In this document: positions 1 to 5,376 of the stretch, piece by piece
Numbering within the stretch: the stretch's first letter is position 1
How the letters are laid out: each line of letters starts with the position of its first letter
Source of the DNA: Lachnospiraceae bacterium
Lineage (GTDB): Bacteria > Bacillota_A > Clostridia > Lachnospirales > Lachnospiraceae
DNA length: 9,354 bases
Direction: 5' to 3'
Assembly (NCBI GenBank): GCA_017391465.1
Contig: JAFOYH010000056.1
Coordinates: 1 to 9,354, forward strand
Made by a program: the position numbers and the translations under genes
Notes under the pieces: model-generated
Seen by the model: the letters and a program-made list of their open reading frames with translations, nothing else
Databases searched by the model: none
What the model was told of the DNA's origin: nothing

Positions 1-676
1 TAAACTCTGCGGCCGAACTTTCTTTTGCATATGCAATAATCTCAGCCGTACTTCCAACAAAATCCGAACATTCAAGAATTGGTGCTTCACACTCCGGATG
101 AGATAATACCAATGCATTTGGATGTTTTTCTTTTTCTTTTTTCAATTGTTCTAATGTGATCTCCGCATGAATCGGACAACATCCGTCATTAAGAATAATA
201 TTCTTTTCCGGAACCTGTTCCGCCACAAATCGTCCAAGATTACGATCCGGTATAAAAAAAATATTGTGATTTGGAAGCGCTTTGACAATCTTTACTGCAT
301 TGGAAGATGTCACACACACATCACTTTGACATTTAAGTTCAGCTGTCGAATTGATATAACATACAACTGCAAGATCATCATATTTTTTTCGCATTGCATC
401 AATCATTCCCGGTGCTACCATATGAGCCATCGGACAGTCTGCCGTAAGATCCGGCATCAACACGATTTTTTCTGGATTTAAAATCTTCGCACTCTCTCCC
501 ATAAATGAAACACCACAAAAAACAATTCTGTCTTCTGTACATTTTTTTGCAACTTTCGCCAGATAAAAGGAATCCCCGACATAATCTGCGACTTCCTGTA
601 CTTCATCCGGTGCATAATAATGGGCTAGGATGACCGCATTCTTTGTATGCTTTAGTTCTTCAATTTGATTTCTCAT
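1..676 (-). CDS. nadA: Quinolinate synthase NadA, 3' end beyond window (partial)
   Basis: NadA condenses iminoaspartate with dihydroxyacetone phosphate to give quinolinate in de novo NAD synthesis. It is a cytoplasmic enzyme holding one [4Fe-4S] cluster on three cysteines. I translated 225 codons from the ATG at 676-674; the frame stays open to the window edge. Visible family motifs are AHYYAPDEVQEVADYVGDS (residues 18-36), FCGVSFMGESAKIL (53-66), MPDLTADCPMA (74-84), YINSTAELK (107-115), FIPDRNLGR (141-149) and LSHPECEAPI (191-200). Cys81 and Cys196 (in HPEC) are the expected first and second cluster ligands; the third lies past the edge. The family is about 300 residues or more, so roughly a quarter is missing. 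The start is supported by AGAGGAAAG a few bases upstream. The usual partners nadB and nadC may lie to the left, outside the window. The identification is firm. Confidence 0.95.
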   Translation of the reverse strand, partial: MRNQIEELKHTKNAVILAHYYAPDEVQEVADYVGDSFYLAKVAKKCTEDRIVFCGVSFMGESAKILNPEKIVLMPDLTADCPMAHMVAPGMIDAMRKKYDDLAVVCYINSTAELKCQSDVCVTSSNAVKIVKALPNHNIFFIPDRNLGRFVAEQVPEKNIILNDGCCPIHAEITLEQLKKEKEKHPNALVLSHPECEAPILECSDFVGSTAEIIAYAKESSAAEF

Positions 677-721
677 ACTTATCTTTCCTCTATTTCTTAA
701 ATTACGCTAGAAAACAGGGAG

Positions 722-750
722 ATTATAGCACCGAATTTTACATCTGTCAA
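722..750 (-). promoter_or_regulatory. Sigma-A type promoter of nadA
   Basis: Read on the minus strand, this is a consensus promoter: -35 TTGACA (750-745), a 17-base spacer and -10 TATAAT (727-722). Transcription would start near 715, giving a leader of about 40 bases before the nadA ATG. Both hexamers match consensus, so unregulated expression would be high, which fits control by a repressor. Confidence 0.85.
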
Positions 751-762
751 CTTATCTGTAAA
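737..762. promoter_or_regulatory. Candidate operator: inverted repeat over the nadA -35
   Basis: TTTACA (737-742) and TGTAAA (757-762) form a perfect 6-base inverted repeat separated by 14 bases. The nadA -35 hexamer lies inside it, near its centre. A repressor bound here would block RNA polymerase. In Firmicutes, nad operons are commonly repressed by NiaR (YrxA) in response to nicotinate. NiaR is therefore the leading candidate by context, but I cannot confirm the motif match and no regulator gene is visible here. Confidence 0.5.
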
Positions 763-793
763 GTTTTATTCCATTTTCATTAGGAAAAATTTC

Positions 794-822
794 TTGCCTT
801 ATGCCTTTATTTCAAGTATCAT
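794..822 (+). promoter_or_regulatory. Probable promoter of the aldo/keto reductase gene
   Basis: TTGCCT (794-799), a 17-base spacer and TATCAT (817-822) give a reasonable sigma-A promoter facing the reductase gene. Predicted transcription starts near 829-830, leaving a leader of about 65 bases. It is divergent from the nadA promoter. Its -35 lies about 32 bases from the inverted repeat at 737-762, so shared control is possible but not shown. Confidence 0.55.
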
Positions 823-835
823 ATAAGTTAGGGAT

Positions 836-876
836 CAATAAGAATAAAGACCATTTCCTATATGGAAAACTTATTG
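836..876 (+). other. Two-part hairpin in the reductase leader RNA
   Basis: CAATAAG (836-842) pairs with CTTATTG (870-876). Inside it, TTTCC (854-858) pairs with GGAAA (864-868) around a five-base loop. The structure ends four bases before the GGAGG ribosome binding site, leaving that site exposed. It could stabilise the mRNA 5' end or be a chance AT-rich fold. Confidence 0.35.
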
Positions 877-894
877 TATTGGAGGTATATCACA

Positions 895-1740
895 ATGGAT
901 GTTAAAAAAATTGTTACACTGCGCAATGGCGTAGAAATGCAGGGTGTTGGTTTCGGAACATGGAAATCCAAAGATGGTCAGGCAGCTTATGATAGTGTCA
1001 TCGAAGCAATCAAAGCTGGTTATCGTCATATCGATACAGCAACACTTTACAAAAACGAAGCCAGTGTTGGTAAAGCAGTCAATGAATGCGGACTGAAACG
1101 TGAAGAAATCTTTGTAACAAGTAAAGTATGGAACAGAAGTCGTGGCTATGACAAAACAATGGCTGCATTTGAAAAGACTCTGGAAGTTATGGGTCTTGAT
1201 TACTTAGATCTTTATTTGATTCACTGGCCAGCAATCCCAGCTCAGTTTGAAGACTGGAATGATATTAACCTGAGCACATGGAAAGCACTCACAGAACTTT
1301 ACAAAGCTGGTAAGATTAAAGCCATCGGTACAGCAAACTTTTTCCCACAGCATTTGGAATCCTTAATGCAGACAGAAGTTCAGCCAATGATCAACCAGAT
1401 TGAATATCACCCTGGTTATACACAGGATGAAGTTGTTAAATATTGTCAGGAAAACGGTATTGTTGTTCAGGGCTGGAGTCCTCTCGGTAACGGCGCAGTT
1501 CTTAACGATGAATTCTTAGCAGGCATTGCAGCAAAATACAATAAGAGTGTTGCTCAGATCTGCTTAAGATTTGCTGTTCAGAACGGTATCGTTCCACTTC
1601 CAAAATCTGTAACACCAGCACGTATCGCTTCCAACCTTGATATCTATAACTTCGAAATTTCCGAAGAAGATATGAAAGCCATCGCTGCTATGCCAGAAAC
1701 AGGATTCTCCGGATGGAATCCAAATTCCGTAGATTTCTAA
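895..1740 (+). CDS. Aldo/keto reductase, AKR5-like
   Basis: This is a cytoplasmic NAD(P)H-dependent oxidoreductase of the (beta/alpha)8-barrel aldo/keto reductase superfamily, reducing aldehydes or ketones; the substrate cannot be read from sequence. The catalytic tetrad is complete: Asp47 and Tyr52 (HIDTATLY), Lys77 (VTSK) and His110 (LIHWP). Other family motifs are GFGTW (19-23), NQIEYHP (167-173), QGWSPLG (192-198) and the cofactor-phosphate loop PLPKSVTPARIASN (234-247). At 281 residues it has normal length for the group. I chose the ATG at 895 over the in-frame ATG at 862 because GGAGG at 881-885 is nine bases upstream, and homologues start near the resulting MDVKKIVTLRNG. The usual G-x-SNF motif reads GTANF (145-149), so the serine that touches the nicotinamide amide is alanine. 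Codon choice looks biased to GGT, CGT and GTT, as in well-expressed genes. It is transcribed alone, ending at a strong terminator. Confidence 0.93.
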   Translation: MDVKKIVTLRNGVEMQGVGFGTWKSKDGQAAYDSVIEAIKAGYRHIDTATLYKNEASVGKAVNECGLKREEIFVTSKVWNRSRGYDKTMAAFEKTLEVMGLDYLDLYLIHWPAIPAQFEDWNDINLSTWKALTELYKAGKIKAIGTANFFPQHLESLMQTEVQPMINQIEYHPGYTQDEVVKYCQENGIVVQGWSPLGNGAVLNDEFLAGIAAKYNKSVAQICLRFAVQNGIVPLPKSVTPARIASNLDIYNFEISEEDMKAIAAMPETGFSGWNPNSVDF

Positions 1741-1760
1741 TTAAATATCGATAATTTTTA

Positions 1761-1795
1761 ACGGGTTGTCTTATAGACAGCCCGTTCTTTTTTTC
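1761..1795 (+). terminator. Rho-independent terminator of the reductase gene
   Basis: ACGGGTTGTC (1761-1770) pairs with GACAGCCCGT (1776-1785) with one G-U wobble around a five-base loop. A T-rich tract follows directly to about 1795. It starts 20 bases after the reductase stop codon. Confidence 0.92.
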
Positions 1796-1812
1796 CATTC
1801 TCACTTAAAAAC

Positions 1813-1863
1813 AAAAAACTATTTTTCAAAAGCGTATCTTCGCTTTAGAAAAATAGTTTTTTT
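1813..1863. terminator. Bidirectional terminator between convergent units
   Basis: A 22-base stem (1813-1834 against 1841-1862) with a single A-A mismatch closes a six-base loop (1835-1840). The GC-rich top is AGCG/CGCT, and the A-rich outer arms give a U-tract in either direction. It begins four bases after the thioesterase stop codon on the minus strand, so it mainly ends the DUF362-HPr-thioesterase operon, while backing up the reductase terminator on the plus strand. Confidence 0.88.
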
Positions 1864-1866
1864 ATA

Positions 1867-2262
1867 TTATTTATTTAATTTCTTTGCAGCTTTTGCTTCA
1901 ATAGCAGCTTTTGGTGCATAGGCTCTTGTGTGTGTACCCGTTCCGATCACACCCACTTCATCTCTTGCTTCAAAAGAAAATTCAACCATCTTGCCAACTT
2001 TTTCAACTTTTGCTGTACAGAACACTTTCATACCAATCGGTGTTGGCGCAGAATGTGTTAAACTAATCGTTACACCCACACTCACTTCGCCGTCTTCACA
2101 TACAGGTTTCATCATCTCCAAACAAGCCTGTTCAGCTAATGCAACCAACTTTGGTGTAGAATAAACTGCTGGTGTTCCTTCCGCAATAAATGCGGCTGTT
2201 TTTTCAAAAGTTACTTCTTCTTCGACGGTATTCGTCATACCTAAAATATCTTCTTTTTTCAT
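1867..2262 (-). CDS. FlK-like hotdog-fold acyl-CoA thioesterase
   Basis: This 131-residue protein matches the small hotdog thioesterase group that includes fluoroacetyl-CoA thioesterase FlK. Members hydrolyse acyl-CoA esters in the cytoplasm, usually as dimers. Visible motifs are VYSTPKLVALAEQACLEMM (33-51), SVGVTISLTHSAPTPIGM (61-78) and DEVGVIGTGTHTRAYA (101-116). The FlK catalytic residues Thr42, Glu50 and His76 (numbers from memory) correspond with a constant offset of six to Thr36, Glu44 and His70, so an active enzyme is expected. The phenylalanine lid of FlK is not evident: residues 27 and 30 are Ala and Thr. Fluoroacetyl-CoA specificity is therefore unlikely and the substrate is unknown. 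The ribosome binding site is modest (GGAAAG about nine bases, or GAGAG closer, before the ATG). It is last in a three-gene operon, 42 bases after the HPr-like gene, and ends at a strong terminator. The C-terminus is Ala/Lys rich. Confidence 0.82.
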   Translation of the reverse strand: MKKEDILGMTNTVEEEVTFEKTAAFIAEGTPAVYSTPKLVALAEQACLEMMKPVCEDGEVSVGVTISLTHSAPTPIGMKVFCTAKVEKVGKMVEFSFEARDEVGVIGTGTHTRAYAPKAAIEAKAAKKLNK

Positions 2263-2304
2263 ATTCTCTCGCTTTCCGTCACAACCCTGACCTGACGTTT
2301 AAAG

Positions 2305-2532
2305 TTACTGAATAAATGCACTTAATTTTTCAATCAATGCATCAGGATTCTCACCGTGAATCTGGATGTTAATTGGTTTACTTAAATCCAAACTGAAAAT
2401 ACCCATGATAGATTTCGCGTCAATCACATAACGGCCTGATACTAAATCCACATCCCCATCATATAATGCGACAATACGATTAAAATCTTTAACATCTTCA
2501 ATACTCTGTAATAAAATGACTGCTTCTTTCAT
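2305..2532 (-). CDS. HPr-like protein lacking the phosphocarrier histidine
   Basis: This 75-residue protein resembles the PTS phosphocarrier HPr. Residues 39-48 (AKSIMGIFSL) align with the HPr regulatory segment around Ser46 (AKSIMGVMSL in typical Gram-positive HPr), which HPr kinase phosphorylates, placing that serine at Ser41. The active-site segment GLHxRPA is replaced by SIEDVKDF (10-17), and the only histidine in the protein is His59. It therefore cannot take phosphate from Enzyme I on His15 and should be non-catalytic, in the manner of the Bacillus Crh protein, although Crh is otherwise closer to HPr. The ribosome binding site GAGGAGG (2549-2543) is strong and adjoins the stop codon of the DUF362 gene, suggesting coupled translation. 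A regulatory or protein-binding role is inference; its partner is unknown. Small HPr-like proteins of this type are, to my knowledge, widespread but uncharacterised in Clostridia. Confidence 0.8.
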   Translation of the reverse strand: MKEAVILLQSIEDVKDFNRIVALYDGDVDLVSGRYVIDAKSIMGIFSLDLSKPINIQIHGENPDALIEKLSAFIQ

Positions 2533-2550
2533 TGGATTTCATCCTCCTCA

Positions 2551-3657
2551 TCAAATCTGAATCAATTCATATTCATCATTTCCAAGACCCAACTTCTTTG
2601 CATGTTCAATGCAGCTCTTCCAGTTTGTGTCCGGGAATACATCTGTAAAATGATCATGATGTATATGTTCAACTTCATCTAATATGCTGCCTTTACATAC
2701 TGGCTGGTTATTCACCGCATCTGCACAGGCAATATCCAGTGCAACCGGATCAAAGGATGCAAACATACCTACATCGGGAACAATCGGTGCATCATTCTCA
2801 CCATGACAATCACAATATGGTGAAACATCCATAACCAGACTAATATGGAACTGTGGACGACCATCCACAACAGCTTTTGCATACTCTGCAATCTTACAGT
2901 TCATAATATCATTGGCTTCATCTTCTGCAGGCTTTACAGCATCCATTGGACAAATACCGATGCAGCGACCGCAGCCTACACATTTATTATGATCAATGGC
3001 TGCCTTTTTATCTGTAATTATAATAGCGTCATGCGCACATACTTTTGTACACATACCACATCCAATACATTTTTTCTCTTTAACAAATGGCTTTCCTGAA
3101 CTATGCATCTCCATCTTACCGGCTCTGGAACCACAGCCCATGCCAAGATTCTTAAGCGCTCCCCCAAAACCTGCTGCTTCATGGCCTTTAAAATGGTTCA
3201 ATGAGATGACAATATCTGCATCCATAACCGCACGACCAATCTTTGCTTCTTTTACATAAGTTGCACCTTCTACAGGAATGAGGACTTCGTCTGTTCCTTT
3301 CAGACCATCTGCAATAATAATGTGACAACCTGTAGAGAATGGTGAAAATCCATTTTCATAGGCACTCTCTAAATGATCTAATGCATTTTTTCTTCCGCCC
3401 ACATAAAGTGTATTCGCATCTGTCAGGAATGGTTTACCACCCAGACTGCGAACCAGTTCCACGACTGTCTTCGCATAATTTGGACGAAGATATGCAAGAT
3501 TACCCGGTTCACCAAAATGGATTTTAATAGCGACATATTTTCGTTCAAAGTCAATAGACTCAATACCTGCTGTTTTTAACAAACGCACAAGTTTTTTCTG
3601 AATATTCTCACGTGGTGTGGCACGAAAATTTGCAAAATAAACTTTAGATTTTTCCAT
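2551..3657 (-). CDS. DUF362 domain protein with 2[4Fe-4S] ferredoxin domain
   Basis: This 368-residue protein combines a DUF362 domain with an inserted bacterial ferredoxin module. DUF362 motifs include AIKIHFGEPGN (43-53), LTDANTLYVGG (79-89), SLNHFKGHEAAGFGGALKN (152-170), LGMGCGSRAGK (171-181) and PDVGMFASFDPVALDIACAD (294-313). The two clusters are ligated by Cys197, Cys200, Cys203, Cys207 and by Cys226, Cys229, Cys232, Cys236, in the usual CxxCxxCxxxC spacing. Extra conserved-looking cysteines occur at Cys175 and in CDCHGE (282-287), which could form another metal site. No signal peptide or membrane segment is seen, so it is probably cytoplasmic. The reaction is unknown; an electron-transfer or redox-linked role is inferred from the clusters. 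The start is set by AAGGAG (3670-3665), seven bases before the ATG. It is the first gene of an operon with the HPr-like and thioesterase genes, 18 bases before the HPr-like ATG. Confidence 0.9.
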   Translation of the reverse strand: MEKSKVYFANFRATPRENIQKKLVRLLKTAGIESIDFERKYVAIKIHFGEPGNLAYLRPNYAKTVVELVRSLGGKPFLTDANTLYVGGRKNALDHLESAYENGFSPFSTGCHIIIADGLKGTDEVLIPVEGATYVKEAKIGRAVMDADIVISLNHFKGHEAAGFGGALKNLGMGCGSRAGKMEMHSSGKPFVKEKKCIGCGMCTKVCAHDAIIITDKKAAIDHNKCVGCGRCIGICPMDAVKPAEDEANDIMNCKIAEYAKAVVDGRPQFHISLVMDVSPYCDCHGENDAPIVPDVGMFASFDPVALDIACADAVNNQPVCKGSILDEVEHIHHDHFTDVFPDTNWKSCIEHAKKLGLGNDEYELIQI

Positions 3658-3691
3658 AGTACTACTCCTTATATCATATCCTACTGTCTCA

Positions 3692-3720
3692 ATTCTAATA
3701 CGGTGTCAAATGCCTGTCAA
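3692..3720 (-). promoter_or_regulatory. Promoter of the DUF362-HPr-thioesterase operon
   Basis: On the minus strand, -35 TTGACA (3720-3715), a 17-base spacer and -10 TAGAAT (3697-3692) form a strong sigma-A promoter. Transcription would start near 3685, giving a leader of just under 30 bases with the AAGGAG site inside it. Confidence 0.75.
3704..3720. repeat. Direct repeat TGTCAA x2, 11 bases apart, at the DUF362 promoter
   Basis: TGTCAA occurs at 3704-3709 and again at 3715-3720, one DNA helical turn apart. The second copy is the -35 of the DUF362 promoter read on the other strand. The first has no suitable -10, so it is not a second promoter by itself. It may be part of a tandem protein-binding site, or chance. 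Confidence 0.35.
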
Positions 3721-3731
3721 TCCATTTCTTC

Positions 3732-3760
3732 TTGATTTACCCCCCTGTAAATGCTATTAT
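3732..3760 (+). promoter_or_regulatory. Promoter of the radical SAM-DUF4364 operon
   Basis: TTGATT (3732-3737), a 17-base spacer and TATTAT (3755-3760), with TGC directly before the -10 (extended -10), make a good sigma-A promoter. Transcription would start near 3767, giving a leader of about 68 bases. Its -35 lies 11 bases from the divergent -35 of the DUF362 operon, so the two polymerase sites are back to back and may compete. Confidence 0.72.
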
Positions 3761-3834
3761 AAAACGTAGGTTTTATATAAGAATATGTTGGATATTAGAA
3801 TTCTGACATTTATTAATTTCAACTTTGGAGAATT

Positions 3835-4752
3835 ATGATCACATCACACACTGAAGCCATAAAACATTGGAATGGCAAACCTTATCATTCGTTAAACACT
3901 TACCTTCAAAAAAAATATGGTCATAAAATTTACAAAATTGCGTTGGATGGAGGATTTACCTGTCCAAATCGCGATGGCACACTGGACACCCGTGGTTGTA
4001 TTTTCTGCAGTACCGAAGGTTCCGGCGACTTTGCCGTTGAACGATTACCGGAAATAAATGATGACAGACCATTTATCGCCTATTTTCAATCATTTACCAA
4101 CACTTACGGTTCTATAGATCACCTGGAAAGATGTTTTCGTTCAGCCATTGAACATCCGAATACAGAGATTCTTTCCATTGCAACACGACCTGATTGTCTT
4201 CCGGATGAAGTCATTTCTCTTTTAAAAGAACTCAATCAGATCAAACCGGTTTGGGTTGAACTTGGTCTCCAGACTATCCACGAAGAAACGGCGCGCTTTA
4301 TTCGCCGTGGTTATTCTCTGGATGTTTTCACAGACGCTGTTCGTCGTCTTCATTCTGCCAACATTGAAGTGATTGTCCATACGATTTTAGGGTTGCCTGG
4401 TGAAACTCCGGAAGATATGATTGAAACCCATCGTTTTTTGGCCAGCCAACCGATTCAGGGTATGAAATTGCAATTACTTCATATATTAAAAAGAACAGAC
4501 TTAAATACCCTTTATGAGAAAAAACCTTTCCATGTATTCACTCAGGAAGAATATATCGATGTCTTAATCCGCTGCATTGAAGTTTTACCACCAGATATGG
4601 TTTTACATCGAATTACTGGTGACGGACCTAAACATTTACTTACCGCCCCTCTATGGAGTGGTTATAAAAAACAGGTTCTCAATGCCATTCACCATGAATT
4701 CAAAGTTCGCAACACATGGCAGGGAAAATTTTACGAAAGGAATACACTATGA
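3835..4752 (+). CDS. ytqA: Radical SAM protein, YtqA/YhcC family (TIGR01212)
   Basis: This 305-residue cytoplasmic radical SAM enzyme belongs to the YhcC/YtqA family. The N-terminal signature YHSLNTYLQKKYG (17-29) and KIALDGGFTCPNRDGTL (34-50) is diagnostic. The cluster cysteines are Cys43, Cys55 and Cys58, spaced CX11CX2C as in this family rather than the common CX3CX2C. Further motifs are SIATRPDCLP (114-123), WVELGLQT (140-147), HTILGLPGETPEDM (182-195) and the C-terminal HRITGDGPKHLL (258-269). From memory, Bacillus subtilis YtqA has been renamed MnmL and linked to 5-methylaminomethyl-2-thiouridine formation at tRNA position 34 together with the methyltransferase YtqB/MnmM; transfer of that role here is inference, and no ytqB is adjacent. 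The start follows GGAG by only four bases, slightly tight. The stop codon overlaps the next start as ATGA, marking translational coupling with the DUF4364 gene. Confidence 0.9.
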   Translation: MITSHTEAIKHWNGKPYHSLNTYLQKKYGHKIYKIALDGGFTCPNRDGTLDTRGCIFCSTEGSGDFAVERLPEINDDRPFIAYFQSFTNTYGSIDHLERCFRSAIEHPNTEILSIATRPDCLPDEVISLLKELNQIKPVWVELGLQTIHEETARFIRRGYSLDVFTDAVRRLHSANIEVIVHTILGLPGETPEDMIETHRFLASQPIQGMKLQLLHILKRTDLNTLYEKKPFHVFTQEEYIDVLIRCIEVLPPDMVLHRITGDGPKHLLTAPLWSGYKKQVLNAIHHEFKVRNTWQGKFYERNTL

Positions 4753-5276
4753 TTGCCGATCCAAATACGCTATATAAATTAATGATTTTATACATTCTCA
4801 ACGCCTCTGAATTTCCATTAAACAATTCTCAGGTATGTGAATTTCTTTTAGAAAAAGGTTACACGACCTATTTCACAACTCAGGCCGCCATATCTGACTT
4901 GATTGAAGCTCAGTTTATTTCTGTGAAACAACAAAATAAGAGCTCCTACTATCAGTTAACAACTTCCGGTTTTGAAACATTGGAAGCCTTTTCTGATGCT
5001 ATTTCTGATGGCATCAAGGCGGATGTTCGAAGTTTCCTGGAATCAAAACATTATGCGCTCCGCAAAGAAAACGAAATTTCTGCCACATATCTGCCTAAAA
5101 AGAATCAGGAATACGAAGTCGAACTTACATTAAAAGATGGCAAGGAAGTCCTTGCAAGAATTCATTTGAATGTCCCAAGTGAACTTCAGGCAGAACTCAT
5201 TTGTGATCACTGGCAGGACAAAAGTATTGATATTTACAACTATCTTCTAGAAACACTGCTTTCAAAAAAAGCATAA
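4749..5276 (+). CDS. DUF4364 family protein, winged-helix-like N-terminus
   Basis: This 175-residue protein matches the DUF4364 family. The N-terminal part (about 5-80) has NTLYKLMILYILNASEFPL (6-24), then FLLEKGYTTYFTTQAAISDL (32-51) and YYQLTTSGFETLEAF (67-81), which reads as a winged helix-turn-helix with a final strand and helix. The C-terminal part (about 95-140) is a predicted beta-strand segment, EYEVELTLKDGKEVLARIHL (121-140). DNA or RNA binding is inferred; no function is established to my knowledge. I chose the ATG at 4749 because AAAGGA (4736-4741) is seven bases upstream and it overlaps the radical SAM stop as ATGA; an in-frame ATG at 4716 lies inside the upstream gene and has no good binding site. 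It is last in the two-gene operon and is followed by a terminator 21 bases after its stop. Confidence 0.85.
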   Translation: MIADPNTLYKLMILYILNASEFPLNNSQVCEFLLEKGYTTYFTTQAAISDLIEAQFISVKQQNKSSYYQLTTSGFETLEAFSDAISDGIKADVRSFLESKHYALRKENEISATYLPKKNQEYEVELTLKDGKEVLARIHLNVPSELQAELICDHWQDKSIDIYNYLLETLLSKKA

Positions 5277-5297
5277 CTATTCGATCATTCAGACCAT

Positions 5298-5355
5298 AAA
5301 GGAGGCTCTAACGTCCATCTCATATTGACGCCAAAGCCTCCTTTATTTATTTTCA
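5298..5355 (+). terminator. Terminator of the radical SAM-DUF4364 operon
   Basis: AAAGGAGGCT (5298-5307) pairs perfectly with AGCCTCCTTT (5335-5344), and CGTC (5312-5315) with GACG (5327-5330) extends the stem above an internal loop. A T-rich tail (TTTATTTATTTTC) follows. On the minus strand the hairpin also lies just after the beta-CASP gene but lacks a good U-tract, so termination there would be weaker. Confidence 0.8.
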
Positions 5356-5376
5356 TTTATTTATCTCATTTCTATA

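Noticed and set aside
167..481. Plus-strand open frame opposite nadA
   Set aside because: It lies entirely antisense to well-conserved nadA motifs and has an unlikely composition; no independent support.
862..894. In-frame ATG at 862 as the reductase start
   Set aside because: It has no ribosome binding site, lies in the leader hairpin, and adds 11 residues with no family match. The ATG at 895 has GGAGG nine bases upstream.
2277..2297. CGTCA/TGACG inverted repeat between the HPr-like and thioesterase genes
   Set aside because: Only five base pairs with an 11-base loop inside an operon; not distinguishable from chance.
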